A DNA stretch of 64,000 nt from CAWBVG01 sp963792175 (GCA_963792175.1 CAWBVG010000003.1:62001-126000); one strand, 5' to 3'; shown: positions 47,737 to 58,754, counted from the stretch's first letter. Program-made: numbers and translations. Notes: generated from the sequence alone by a model not told the origin.

Positions 47737-49267
47737 CGTTTGAACTCCGCCAGCCGGACGACGATGGCGTCGGCCGTTCGGTTGATTGTATCCGGCGTCG
47801 TCTCGAAATTGTTCGCGAGGATGGCGAACACCAGCGGCTCGCCATCCGCCGTCGTGACGAAGCCGGAAAGCCCGCGGACGTTCGACATCGAGCCGGTTTT
47901 GGCTCGCGCGTTGCCCTCGGCCGCGGTGCTCTTCATGCGGTTCGTCAGGCTCCCGTCACGGCCCGCGATCGGCAGGCTCTCCTCGAACGGCCCCTTGAGC
48001 GAACTCTGCTGATCGATGTGCGTGAGAATCGTGACGAGCGCCTCGGGTGTGACGTAGTCGTAGCGCGACAATCCGGATCCATCGCGCAGGATGAGACCGT
48101 CCGGGCCGACGCCCCAGGCTTGCAGCGCCGCCAGAGCGACGGAGCGGCCTGCGGCGGTGGACCGTCCGGACGCGCCCGCCCCCAGTGTCTTGAGAAACGT
48201 CTCCGCATAGAGGTTCTGGCTGGCTTTCATCAGGCGCAGCGCCAGCGTGGACAGCGGCGCCGACCGATGGCTGATCAACGGCGCGCCGTACGGAGGCGCG
48301 GGCGCGTCGCGAATGTCGTCGATGTCGACCGCCGGGCCTCGCACGTCGATGCCATGGGCGATCAGCGTGGTTCGCAGCGCGTTCACGAAAAACTGCGTGG
48401 GGTTGTCGACGGAAACGTCGCGTGAAACCGGCGGCGCGCCGAACGGCACGGCGCCGCTCAGACGCAGGCGCGGGCTTCCCGGCAGCCGATGCGCCGAGAT
48501 CGCCGCCGGCCGGTCGGCCGCGGATGTCGTCAGCGAGCTCTCCACCACCAGCCCGCCGCTTGCCGGCGAAACAGCCACGCCCGCCCAATCGCCGACGGCC
48601 ATGCCCGGTCCCACGGTGACGCGCACGGCATTCTCGTTGTATTGCAGCGCGCTGACGCCGGCGGCATAGTCGTCGGGGAGGTCGTCCCACGACCACCCGA
48701 ATCCCAGGCCGTCATCGTCGAACGCGTTGTCGTCGCCGATGATGCGGCCGGCGATCGCGCGTAGTCCGCGCGCCTTCAGCTGCTCGGCCCACGCGCCGAG
48801 GACGTCGGGCGTCTCGCCGATGCTCGGATCGCCCGAGCCGACGACGAGCAGGTCGCCCTGCAGGACGCCCGCGTCGATGCGTCCGGCTGCAAACACGCTG
48901 CGTCTCGTACGTGTAGTTCCAGCCCAGCCGCTCCGCGGCGGCGGCCAGCGTCACGATTTTCATGTTCGACGCCGGCATCATCAGCCGTCTGGCGTTGAGG
49001 GCATACAGCGTCTCGCCGCGTTTTCAGCGACTTGACGAGCACGCCCCAGTAGCCGTGCGCGAGCGCCGGCGCGGCCAGGAGTGCGTCGATGTCACGGACC
49101 AGGGCAGGAAGGGCTGGATGGGCGGGAGCGGCCGGATGGGCAGGCTTGCCACCGAAGCGCGCGGCGCGGAGGTGGCGAAGGGCAGGATGACACGCGACGA
49201 GCAGAACGGCGAACGCGATCGCGAGCGAGAGCGGAGCGATGCGTCCGTAGCAGCGGCCGCTTGTCAC
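47733..49267 (-). CDS. dacB: D-alanyl-D-alanine carboxypeptidase/endopeptidase (PBP4/DacB type)
   Basis: Periplasmic peptidoglycan hydrolase of about 510 residues. GTG start, signal-type segment LSLAIAFAVLLVACHPAL, then GVLVKSLKTGETLYALNA, the SxxK motif MMPASNMKIVTLAAAAE, an SxN motif SQNLYAETFLKTLGAG, and KTG in NARAKTGSMSNVRGLSGFV. The large PBP4 insertion (LLVVGSGDPSIGETPDVL) is present. Shifts near 49020 and 48897 divide the N-terminal part. The 3' end overlaps the heme protein start by 4 nt. Confidence 0.88.
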
Positions 49268-49283
49268 GGCCGCGATGCACGCA

Positions 49284-50634
49284 TCACTTCGACAGTTCGT
49301 CCAGCGACTTCAGCGTCTCGGTGAGATCGGCGGCGTCGGTCTTGGCGGCGCCCGGCTCGCCCGGACGCAGCGCCAGCACGTCGGCGCCGTCCTTCCCGAA
49401 CGTGACGCGCTCTTCTTTCTTGCCGTCGTCGAACTTCACGTGGATCTCGAGCGCGGGCTGAGCGGCGCGCCTTGCCGTCCACGAACGATGTCGCGCGCAT
49501 GTTGGCGAGCTTGGCCAGCAGCGCGTCGACCTTGTCGCGATCGGCGTCGGCCGCGTTCGGGCTGACGCGCCGCCACTTGTCCTGCGCGTTCTCGCCCTGG
49601 CCCTTGACGCGCTCGAAGACCACGACGTCCTTGCCGCGCGATCAACTCGACGCGGTTCGCGTTGAAGGCGCGGAACTCGAAGAGGTCCTTGCGGCGGTAG
49701 TCGTCGGCGCCCTTCTTCAAGTCGTCGATCAGCGCGCTTTCGACGGTGACGACCGCCGGCTTCGACGCGTCGCGGGCGTAGACCGTCGTGTCCGTCGCCT
49801 TGCCGCCGACGAGCAGCGTGGCGCGCGCGCTGCCGGCGTTGAGGTTGACCGTCGCTTCCGGCTTGTCGAGGCCGTACTTCTTCAGGTCCGCCGGCGTCGC
49901 CTGATCCGCCGCGATCGACTTCATCTGCACCGTCTGCACGCGGCCGATCAGCCCTTCGACGGATCCGAAGTCGGCCCGCGTCTCGAGCGGCTTCCTGATC
50001 TTCCAGTCCGCGCCGTCCTTCGCCAGCACGAGCGTCTTGCCGCCGGCGATCGACTTCGACGCCGTCGACCTTGTCGCGGTCGAACTTCAGCACGATCTTG
50101 TCGCGCAGGTCGAACGTGTACTTGTTGAACGTCGTTTCCTGGAACGCCGGGATCAGGAACACCCGCTTCTCGTCGTTCCGCTTCGCGAAGAGGTCGCCGC
50201 CGGTCGGCGATTTCTCGCCGATGAGCAGCTTCGGTAGTCCTTGTCGCCGGCCGCCTTGAAGTCGACCTCGATCCGCGGGTTCGAGAGGCCGTAGTCGTTG
50301 AGGTTCGACGGGTTCTCGTCGATGACGCGCGACGATCTCGGTCGTCGCGAGCGCCGACGTGATGCCGGACACTTCGGTCTCGTCGGCCTTGGCGGCGACC
50401 GGCTGCAGCGACCTGCCACGTGCCGTTGTCTTTCTTGAGCGTCGTGGCGTCGCCGCCGGCGGCGCTGATCCTTGATCTCCTCGATCTTGTCGGCCTCGAG
50501 CGCCGGCGAACACCTTCTCTCTTCTTGCCGGTGTCGCCGTCGCCTTCCGGCTTCTTCCAGGTGACGAAGTAGATGTAGGCGCCGAGCCCGGCGAGGACGA
50601 CGACGAGCGCAATCGTGGACCGCAGACCGCGCAT
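49284..50634 (-). CDS. DUF4340 domain protein (frameshifted), last gene of Gld-like operon
   Basis: About 450 residues after repair. N-terminal anchor RGLRSTIALVVVLAGLGAYIY, then tandem DUF4340 segments: LEADKIEEIKISAAGGDATT, LNDYGLSNPRIEVDF, KYTFDLRDKIVLKFDRDKVD, LKKYGLDKPEATVNL, AFNANRVELIARG. DUF4340 proteins accompany GldG-type ABC exporters and are exported to the periplasmic face. More than ten 1-nt shifts. It starts 3 nt after the GldG-like stop. Confidence 0.78.
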
Positions 50635-50636
50635 CG

Positions 50637-52232
50637 TTACCGCCTCCGCCACCAGGTGTAGACGCCCGTGCCGAAGATCGCACGCCGGGATGATCAGCAG
50701 CGACAGCCAGCATGATGTTCGCCTGCTGCGTCGCCGTCAGCGTGATGCGGCGATCGTCGGCTTCCTTCGGCCGGATCGAGATCAGGTTCTCCTGCTGCGA
50801 CAGCCAGCCGACGATGTTCATGAACAGATCGCGGTTGCCCTGGATGCCGAGGCCCGCGTTGGCGGCGAAGTCCGAGTCGCCGATGACCACGACGCGCGTT
50901 TCCGGCTTCGGCGCGTCGGCCGGCTCGCCGGGCTTCGGCGCGCGCGGTCGACGGCGCCGACACCGCCGACGGCAATCGACGACCGGCCCCTTCTTGTCGC
51001 CTTTCGCCTCGTCGAGCGCCACCTTGCCGCTCGTCGAGCAGGCCCTTGATGTCCGTTTCGGCCCAGCTTCGCGGGCTCGTCTCGACGAACGGCTGCGCGG
51101 TGTGGCCGTTGACGCCGCCGCTGACCGGCGTCGACCGATCGCGCCAGCGGAAACGCCGTCAGGAACGTGAAGCGCTGCGTGATCGGATGCGACGGATAGT
51201 TCGCCGCGACCGGCACCGACGCGTCGGTGCCGATCAGCCGGCCCATGCCGCTGACGTCGACGACGACGTCGTTGCCGACGTCGATGCCCCAGTCGTGCGC
51301 CAGCGCGATCAGGTTGGTCAGCGGCGGGCTGTCGGGCTTGTCCGGCGGGTCGAGCTCGAGCAGCAGCTTGCCGGCCTTGTCGAGATACTTCTTCAGCGCG
51401 TCGATTTCCGGCGGGAAGAAGTCGGTCCGCGGCCCGGCGACGATGACCACCGCCGCATCGTCGGGCACCGCGCCCTGCTGCGCGAGCACCAGCTTGTCGA
51501 CGGTGTAGTTCTCGCGGCCGAGCGCGGCGGCGATCGCCGCTGTAGCCGTCGCGCTCGGCCGAGGTCGGTGTCCTTCTCGCCGTGGCCCTGCGTGAAGTAC
51601 ACCTTCTTCTGCTGGCCGGTGACCACCTTGATGATGCCGTTGGTGATGTCCTGCTCGTTGTCCGACGGTGACGCGCTCGGTGCGGCCCTTGTAGTTGAAG
51701 ACGATCGTGCCGTACTGCTGAATCTGGTTCTGCCTGCGCGACCGTCGGCTTCTTGTCGGGATCGATGTACTCGGTCGATGACCTGCTTCGACGTGTACTG
51801 GTATTCCTTCAGCTTGTCCTGATAGCGCTGGAACTCCGTGCTCCTGCGCGAACACCAGCACCTGCAGCGGCGCGTCGAGCTTCGCCAGGACGTTCCTGCG
51901 TCTGGTCCGACAGGCTGAACTGCTTGTTCGCGGTGAGGTCCCAGCGCTTGTTCTGCTCGCGCGCCGATGTAGTTGATCGCGACGAGGATGCCGAGCACGA
52001 CGAGGACGCTCGTCGCGGCCAGCGTGCCGTAGCGCGCCTGGCGGCCGCGAGAACACCTGCGCGATCTCGCGCCACTGGCCCAGCGTGTAGACCAGCACGC
52101 AGACGAGGCCCGCCCAGGCCAGGTAGTAGGCGTACTGCTCCTTGGCCGGCAGGCCGAAGCGGATCGCCGACGGCCGACGAACACCAGCGCCGTGCCGAGC
52201 CAGCCGACGATGCTGAGAATTCGATTGACCAT
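50637..52232 (-). CDS. GldG-like ABC transport auxiliary protein (frameshifted)
   Basis: About 530 residues after repair. N-terminal helices (ILSIVGWLGTALVFVG, YYLAWAGLVCVLVYTLGQW, LAATSVLVVLGILVAINYIG), then a periplasmic domain: KRWDLTANKQFSLSDQT, QQYGTIVFNYKGRTERVT, KVYFTQGHGEKDT, LLLELDPPDKPDSPPLTNLI, VVIGDSDFAANAGLGIQGNR and a C-terminal helix. This matches Gldg/ABC_transp_aux proteins. At least ten shifts. Operon with the ATPase and permease upstream. Confidence 0.82.
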
Positions 52233-53012
52233 TTAGCCGCGCCACCGTTCGCTGTCGACCGACTTCGCGGTCAGGAACAATCCGAACGTGATGAAGCTCA
52301 GGTAGTAGATCAGATGCGTCGTGTCGATGACGCCCTTTGCGAAGTCGTCGAAGTGGTCGATGATCGACAGATACTGCGTCAGCTCGTCGACCGTCGGCCC
52401 GGCGAAGCTGCCGATCCAGTTGATGATCCAGAGCAGCAGGAACACCGCGAAGGTGGCCATCGCCGGCGACGATCTGGTTCTTGGTCAGGCTCGAGATGAA
52501 CAGGCCGACCGAGATGAAGCAGCCGCCGAGCAGCAGCAGCCCGAGATAGGCCGTCGACGATCGGCTTCCACTCCGGGCTTGCCGTAGACGAACAGGAGGC
52601 CGATGTGGATCAGCGTGACGCGCCAGCATCACGCCGTAGAGCGCCATCGCGCCGAGGAACTTGCCCATGATGATCTGGAAGTCGGTGAGCGGCGAGGTGA
52701 GCAGCAGCTCGATCGTGCCCGACCGCTTCTCCTCGGAGTAGGTCCGCATCGTCACCACCGGCAGCAGGAACAGCACCAGGATCGTGCACGTTCTGCAGCA
52801 GCGGCCGGATCAGCTGCTGGTTGACGTTCATCGCCTGCGGCCCGGCCTGGCCGAACTGGCTCATCTGCATGCTCTGGCGCACGAAGAAGTCCAGGATGGC
52901 GACGAAGAAGTAGCCGAAGAGCAGCGCCAAGAAGCCGATGACGATGTAGGCGATCGGCGAGGCGAAGTACGACTTGCAGCTCTTTGTGCGCGATCGCGAG
53001 GATGTTACGCAT
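52233..53012 (-). CDS. ABC-2 type transporter permease (GldF-like, frameshifted)
   Basis: About 255 residues. RNILAIAHKELQSYFASPIA, helices AYIVIGFLALLFGYFFVAIL and LFLLPVVTMRTYSEEKRSGT, the family motif TIELLLTSPLTDFQIIMGKF, further helices AMALYGVMLAVTLIHIGLL and LLLLGGCFISVGLFISSLTK, and a C-terminal pair ending SFITFGLFLTAKSVDSE. Shifts near 52460, 52560, 52620, 52785 and 52980. Confidence 0.87.
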
Positions 53013-53999
53013 GGGGCGCCTCTCCTGCACGGCGGCCGCCTCGTCGCGCCGCGCGCGGCCGTTTCGTCGGTCGTGAGCGACAGGAAGATCTCCTCGAGGC
53101 TCATGCGCATCGGCCGCAGCTCGAGCAGTCCCCAGCCGCTGCGTGACGACGGCGCGCGCGAGATCGCGGCGGACGTCGCGGCCGCGTCTCGCTGTCGACT
53201 TCGTAGCCGACCACGCCGTTCGCGGCGATCCGACTCGACGACGCGCGTCACGCCGGGGACGTGCCCGAGCACGCCGGCCGCGTCGGCGCCGCCGGCGTCG
53301 ACCTGCACGTACATCGTTTCCGATCCGCGCAGCCGCGCCGTGAGGTTGTCGGGCGTGTCGACCGCGACGACGCGTCCCTTGTTGATGATGACGACGCGCT
53401 GGCAGGTCTGCGAGACCTCGGGCAGGATGTGCGTGCTCAGGATGATCGTGTGATCGCCGGCGAGCTCCTTGATGAGCTGGCGCGTTTCGATGATCTGCTT
53501 CGGGGTCGAGGCCGGCGGTCGGCTCGTCGAGGATCAGGACGTCGGGGTTGTGGATGAGCGCCTGCGCGAGGCCGACGCGCTGCCGGTAGCCCTTCGACAG
53601 CTTGGCGCACTGGCGGTCCGCCATGTCGGCGATGCGCGTGCGCTCCATCACCTGTCTGATCCGCGCTGACGCCGCTCGGCCGACGGCACGCCCTTGATCT
53701 TGCGCGACGAAGTCGAGGTACTCGACGACGGTCATGTCGGGGTAGAGCGGCGGCGTCTCCGGCAGGTAGCCGGTGCGGCGCTTGGCCTCGATCGGCTGGT
53801 CGAAGACGTCGAAGCCGGCGACGATCGCCTTGCCTTCGGTGGCCGGCATGTAGCCGGTCAGGATGCGCATCGTCGTGGTCTTGCCGGCGCCGTTCGGTCC
53901 GAGAAAGCCGAGAATCTCGCCGCGCTCGACGCGGAAGCTGACGTCGTCGACGGCGGTGACGCGGCCGTAGCGTTTCGTGAGGTGCTGAACCTCAATCAC
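53005..53999 (-). CDS. ABC transporter ATP-binding protein (GldA-like, frameshifted)
   Basis: About 325 residues. IEVQHLTKRYGRVTAVDDVS, Walker A GFLGPNGAGKTTTMRILTGY, Q-loop GYLPETPPLYPDMTVVEYL, signature LSKGYRQRVGLAQALIHNPD, Walker B VLILDEPTAGLDP, H-loop STHILPEV. The C-terminal domain (ETMYVQVDAGGADAAGVLGH and LRPMRMSLEEIFLSLTTDE) is typical of ABC-2 exporters. Shifts near 53505, 53660, 53700 and several between 53140 and 53240. First gene of the minus-strand operon gldA-gldF-gldG-DUF4340, then dacB and the heme protein. Confidence 0.9.
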
Positions 54000-54108
54000 A
54001 AGGAACTCCTATTTCTGCGAGTCGCCAACCGAAAATGCTAGCCGAACCGCTGTTAAAAATGGTAGGGGACGGTCCGGACGTCTTTAGTCATCCTTACGCG
54101 GAGGCTTC

Positions 54109-54579
54109 ATGTCTGTAGACGTCGGATCGACCGCCCCGGACTTCACCTTGACGAACCAGGATCGTCAGCCGGTGACCTGAGCGCCCAGCGCGGCCAGCCG
54201 GTCGTGCTGGCGTTTTTTCCCGGCGGCGTTCAGCTCGGTCTGCACCAAGGAGCTGTGCACGTTCCGCGACTCGCTCGCGAAGCTGGAACAGGCCAAGGCG
54301 CAGGTGTACGGCATCAGCGTCGACACGTTCTTCGCGCTGAAGGCGTTCCACGACCACGAGAAGCTGACGTTTCCGCTGCTGAGCGACTTCAACAAGGAGG
54401 TCATCCGCGAGTACGGCGTGTTCAACGAGGACATGATTGGCCTGAAGGGCATCGCCAAGCGCGCCGTGTTCGTGATCGACAAGGACGGCATCGTCCGCCA
54501 CCGCGAGGTGCTCGAGGACGCCCGGAACGAGCCGGATTACGAGAAGGTGTTCGCGGCGCTCGCTTCGCTCGCCGCGTAG
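54109..54579 (+). CDS. Peroxiredoxin (AhpC/TSA, AhpE-like; frameshifted)
   Basis: About 157 residues, good gcggagg site before ATG. SVDVGSTAPDFTLTNQDRQP, then (corrected) LSAQRGQPVVLAFFPAAFSS with the peroxidatic VCTKELCTFRDSL, then VYGISVDTFFALKAFHDHEK, FPLLSDFNKEVIREYGVF and KRAVFVIDKDGIVRHREV. A 1-nt deletion at about 54176 creates a false TGA and an insertion near 54232 a second break. Reduces peroxides with thiol reductant. It stands between the ABC operon and the metal-resistance operon. Confidence 0.9.
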
Positions 54580-54581
54580 GG

Positions 54582-54660
54582 CTCAGGGCTAGGGGCTAGG
54601 GGCTGCAGGCTGGCGGACTGCGGGACTGTCAGCTCGAGCCGCCTAGCCCCGAGGCCCCTG
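54582..54660. repeat. Inverted-repeat array, GGGGCTAGGGGCTAGG unit
   Basis: Left arm gggctaggggctaggggctg; right arm gcctagccccgaggcccc. The same unit is found much expanded at 61440-61595. Located between the peroxiredoxin gene and the metal-operon promoter. Confidence 0.7.
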
Positions 54661-54696
54661 TATACTGAACATATGAGCAGTTGCTCATATGTTCAG
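54661..54696 (+). promoter_or_regulatory. Promoter -10 box and ArsR-family operator (15-2-15 perfect palindrome)
   Basis: tatact (54661-54666) could be a -10 box. It abuts a perfect inverted repeat, ctgaacatatgagca-gt-tgctcatatgttcag (54665-54696). Its 12-2-12 core is the shape recognised by SmtB/CadC-type ArsR repressors. It lies 8 nt before the arsR ATG, so the repressor would block its own operon until metal binds. Confidence 0.8.
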
Positions 54697-54703
54697 TAGG
54701 ATC

Positions 54704-55143
54704 ATGACCCTCGACGTGCACCGGACCGTCACGCCGCTCGAGCGACGCCTCCGCCGTCGCGCTCGCTGAGACCTTCAAGCGTGCTCGGCGACCCGACGCG
54801 CGTCCGCATCCTCGACGCGCTCGCGCGGTCCGAGCTGTGCGTCTACGATCTCGCCGCTCGCCTCGGCCTCACCGAGTCGGCGGTGTCCCACCAGCTGCGT
54901 CTGCTGCGGAACATGCGCCTGGTGCGCACGCGCCGCGACGGCCGCCTGATCTTCTACGCCCTCGACGACCAGCACATCGTCGGCCTCTTCGAGCAGGGGC
55001 TCGAGCACGTGGAGGAGCGTGAGGGCCAGCGACAGCCTGCCTCGCCGTCCCTCGACCGGGCTCGGGACGGCCCTGAGCTGTCGAAGGGCGAGCGAACGCG
55101 CGGAGCGAGGCGAGCCGAGCGAAGGCGGAGGTCGCGGTCGTGA
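54704..55143 (+). CDS. ArsR/SmtB-family metal-responsive repressor (frameshifted)
   Basis: About 145 residues. After two shifts near 54750 and 54780 it reads SAVALAETFKVLGDPTRVRI, LDALARSELCVYDLAARLGL, the recognition helix TESAVSHQLRLLRNMRLV, the wing RTRRDGRLIFYALDD and the C-terminal helix HIVGLFEQGLEHVEER. The ELCVYDLA Cys fits the alpha-3 CVC-like metal site. The last 35 residues (SLDRARDGPELSKGERTRGA and on) come from a dispersed repeat. Its stop overlaps the ATPase GTG, giving one autoregulated operon. Confidence 0.86.
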
Positions 55144-57343
55144 CCACGACCTGCACCGTCTGCGAGCTGCACGCGGAGTCGACCTTCAAGATCGAGGGCA
55201 TGGACTGCCGCGAGGAAGTGGCGATGCTCGAGCGCCGCTTCAAGAACCTCGCCGGGCTCGAGCAGTTTTCGGCCGACCTCATGGGCCAGCGGCTGCACGT
55301 GAAGTACGACGCCGCGAAGCTGACGGCATCCGCCATCGCCGACGCCGTCGCCGACACCGGGATGCGGGCCTGGCTCGAGCACGAGGAGCCGGTCGTCACC
55401 AGCGATCGTCAGGTCCGAATCCGTCAGGGCCTGATGCTGACGTCCGGCGTCCTGCTGGTGGTCGGCTTCGCGTTGGAACTCTTCGGGAGCCGCATCGCGC
55501 CGATGTTCGGCGCGGTCACGCTGCCCGGTCCGGCTGAGGCCGGACACTACGTGCCGAACGGTGTGGCCGGGTGGGCCATCGCCGCGTTCGTCCTGTCGTT
55601 AGCGGCGGGCGTGTCCGTGACGGCGCGAAAAGCGTGGTCCGCGTTGCGCGTCGGGTCGCTCGACATCAACGTCCTGATGCTCGTGGCCGCTGCCGGCGCG
55701 GTCCTCCTTGGCCAGTGGTCCGAGGCCGCGGCGGTCGTCTTTCTGTTCGCGCTCGCGCAGGCGCTCGAAGCGCGGACCCTCGATCGGGCCCGCAGCGCCA
55801 TCCGCGCGCTGATGGACCTCACGCCCTCCGAGGCGCTGGTGCGGGACGGCGCGGGCGAGCGGCGCGTCGACGCCGAGCCATCGCGCCGGGCACGACGATC
55901 GTCGTTCGGCCCGGCGAAAAGATTCCGCTCGACGGCGAGGTCCTGGCGGGGGAGAGCGCGGTCAACCAGGCGCCCGTGACCGGCGAATCGCTGCCGGTCG
56001 AGAAGCGGCCGGGCGACGAGGTCTTCGCGGGAACGATCAACGGGCGCGGCGCGCTCGACGTGCGCGTGACGCGCGTCCGCCGCGACACCACGCTGGCGCG
56101 CATCATCCACCTCGTCGAGCGGGCGCAGGCGCAGCGCGCGCCCGCGCAGGCACTCGTCGAACGCTTTGCGCGCGTGTACACGCCGGCGGTCATGATCCTC
56201 GCCGCTGTCGTCGCGGTCGTCCCGCCGCTCGTGTTTCACTTCAGCTGGCACGACGAGCATCTATCGCGCCCTCGTGCTGCTCGTCGTGTCGTGTCCCGTG
56301 CGCGCTGGTCATCTCGACGCCGGTGTCGATCGTCGCCGCGCTGGCGGGCGCCGCCCGCCAGGGCGTGCTGATCAAGGGCGGCATGCACCTGGAGCGCACG
56401 AGCGGCGTGCAGTGCGTCGCGTTCGACAAGACCGGCACGCTGACGCGCGGGGTGCTCGAGGTCGTGAGCGTGGTGCCGCTCAACGGGGAAACCGTCCATT
56501 CGGTCGTGGCGCTGGCGTCGGCTGTCGAGCAGCGGTCGGATCATCCGATCGCGCTCGCGATCGTCGGGCACGCGTCGGCCGCCGGCATCGCGGCCGCGCC
56601 AGCCGAAGGCGTGTCGTCGCTGGCCGGACGCGGCGCGGAGGGCTCGGTCGGCGCCGCACGCGTGCTGCTCGGCAACCATCGCGTGTTCGAGGAGCGCGGG
56701 CTTTGTTCGACGGCGATTCACCAGCGGCTCGACGAGCTGAGCGCAGCGGCCACACCGCCGTGCTGGTCGCGCGCGACGGACAGCCGATTGGCATCATCGC
56801 CCTCGCCGATCGCCCGCGCGAGTCCGCGAGGGACGCCGTGGATCTGCTTCGCGGTCTGGGCATCCGGCGGTCGTCATGCTGACCGGCGACAGCCACCCGA
56901 CCGCGACCGCGATTGCCGCCGACCTCGGCATCGACGAGTTCCGCGCGGAGCTGCTGCCCGAGGACAAGGTCGCGGCGGTCAAGGAGCTGCAGCGCCGCTA
57001 CGGATCGGTGGCCATGGTCGGCGACGGCGTCAACGACGCCCCCGCGCTGGCGACCGCCGACGTCGGGATCGCCATGGGGGTTGCCGGCAGCGACGCCGCG
57101 CTCGAAACGGCCGATGTCGCGCTGATGGCCGACGAGCTGCTGAAGATTCCCTATGCGTTGCGTCTCAGCCGCGCGACGGTGCGGAACATCCGGATGAACC
57201 TCGCCATCTCCGTGGTGCTGAAGGCCGCGTTCGTCGTCGCCGCGGTGGCCGGCGTCGCCACGCTCTGGATGGCCATCGTCGCCGACACGGGCGCGTCGGT
57301 GATCGTCATCGCGAACGCGCTGCGGCTGCTGCGGGCGGACTGA
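55140..57343 (+). CDS. P1B-type heavy-metal (Zn/Cd/Pb) translocating ATPase (frameshifted)
   Basis: About 735 residues. An N-terminal Cys-rich tail (TTTCTVCELHAE) and a degenerate HMA domain (FKIEGMDCREEVAMLE, with only one Cys of CxxC), membrane helices, AVNQAPVTGESLPVEKRPGD (TGES), the CPC helix VVSCPCALVISTP after repair, AFDKTGTLTRGVLEVV (phosphorylated Asp), SDHPIALAI (HP) and VAMVGDGVNDAPALATADV. Frameshifts near 55878, 56258, 56293, 56748 and 56868. An in-frame repeat insert (LPGPAEAGHYV) lies between helices 1 and 2. Exports Zn/Cd/Pb, induced through the upstream ArsR. Confidence 0.92.
55505..55555. repeat. In-frame palindromic insert in the P-type ATPase
   Basis: ggtccggctgaggccggacactac contains the palindrome gtccggc-tga-ggccggac. 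It encodes LPGPAEAGHYVPN in the extracytoplasmic loop between the first two membrane helices, a place that tolerates length changes. Of the same kind as the glmM and alaX inserts. Confidence 0.55.
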
Positions 57344-57431
57344 GCTGTCGTCTGACGTCGGTCGCCGTCGGATCGCCACGATAGCACGGCACGACCCGAA
57401 AGTCCTGCGCCATGTCCGGTCGCGCTGCGAG

Positions 57432-58748
57432 TCATTCGGCGTCTGGCTCCGGCTGCGGCCGGCTTCGACAGCCAGACCTTCGCCACCCGCATTCCGTCGA
57501 CCGCCTCGACGCGCATCTTGCGGCCGTCGACGTCGATCGTGTCGCCGACCCTGGCGCGGCGTCCGAGGCGTCCGAGCACGTAGCCGCCGATGGTCGTGTA
57601 GGTCTCCTCGTCGATGTCGAGACCGAACTGCTCGTTGACGTCGGTGACGAGCGCGAGGCCGTCGATGTCGGCCGAGCCGTCGGGCCGCACGACGACCCGC
57701 GCCTGCGCGCCGGACTCGCCGGGGATCTCGCCGACGATCCGCTCCATCAGCGATTCGAACGTCACGAGGCCCGCGGTCCCGCCGTATTCGTCGATGACCA
57801 GCGCCTCTCGCGCCCGCCGCCGCCGCATCTCGGCGAGCAGATCGTCGGCGCCGAGCGTTTCGGGCACCGTCAGCACCTCGCGCGCGAGCGCGCCGGCGTT
57901 GACGCCGCCGTCGCCGGCCGCGAGCGCCCGCAGCAGGTCGGTGACGTGCAGCATGCCGACGACGTTGTCGAGGTCGTCGCGGTACACCGGCAGGCGCGTG
58001 TGTCTGCCGCGCGCCGATCTGCGCGACCAGCTCGCCGAGCGCCGTCTCGGCGGCGACGGCGACGAGCTCGGTGCGCGGAATCATCACCTGACCCGCGGTC
58101 AGATCCGCGAACCCGAACACGCGGTGGAGCATCTGTTCTTCCTGCTCCTCGAGCACGCCGGCTTCCTGGCTCGCGGTGACCAGCATCTTGAGCTCTTCTT
58201 CCGAGTGCACCATGGCGCGCCGGTCGGCGCCGTGCAATCCGAGCATCTTGATCACGGCTTGCGCGGTGACGTGCACCAGCCGGATGAACGGCGAGAAGAC
58301 GCTGCATGAAGATCTCGAGCGGCTGTGACCAGCCACATCGCGGTGGATTCGGAGCGCTCGAGCGCAATCCATTTCGGCGTCAGCTCGCCGAACACGATGC
58401 TGCAGCGCCGTGATGATGAGCGAAGGCGAGCGCCACTGCGATGCTGTGGGTGGTCGTGACGGCAAGACGCGCGGGCAGGAAGTCGAATGTCGGCTCGATC
58501 AGCGACGCCAGCGCCGGCTCCGCCATCCAGCCGAGGCCGAGGCTGGCCATCGTGATGCCGAGCTGCGTCGCCGCGATGTAGCGGTCCGGCGCGCTCACGG
58601 CCCGGCGGACGGCGCGCGCGCCCCGGTGGCCTTCGGCGATCAGCTGATCGATCCGCGTCTTGCGCACCGTGACGATCGAGAACTCCGCCGCAACGAAGAA
58701 TCCGTTGGCGAACACCAGCGCCAGCATCCCCGCCAGCCGCCAAATCAC
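57432..58748 (-). CDS. Hemolysin-family CNNM/CBS/CorC membrane protein (frameshifted)
   Basis: About 437 residues. GTG start VIWRLAGMLALVFANGFFVA, DUF21/CNNM core (AEFSIVTVRKTRIDQLIAEG, LGITMASLGLGWMAEPALAS), VFGELTPKWIALERSE, then HSEEELKMLVTASQEAGVLE, VMIPRTELVAVAAETALGEL, two CBS domains (VGMLHVTDLLRAL, ALVIDEYGGTAGLVTFESLM) and CorC_HlyC (YTTIGGYVLGRLGRRARVGD). Possibly an Mg/Co transporter or efflux regulator. Shifts near 58005, 58310, 58395 and 57465. Confidence 0.88.
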
Positions 58749-58754
58749 GGTGCG

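Noticed and set aside
54178..54180. In-frame-looking TGA in the peroxiredoxin as a third selenocysteine
   Set aside because: The frame after the TGA does not match the family. Adding one c (accctgagc) restores LSAQRGQPVV, and the peroxidatic Cys is an ordinary TGC further on. It is an indel.
54582..54660. Insertion sequence end or transposon footprint
   Set aside because: No transposase, target duplication or defined terminal repeats, only the GGGGCTAG array.
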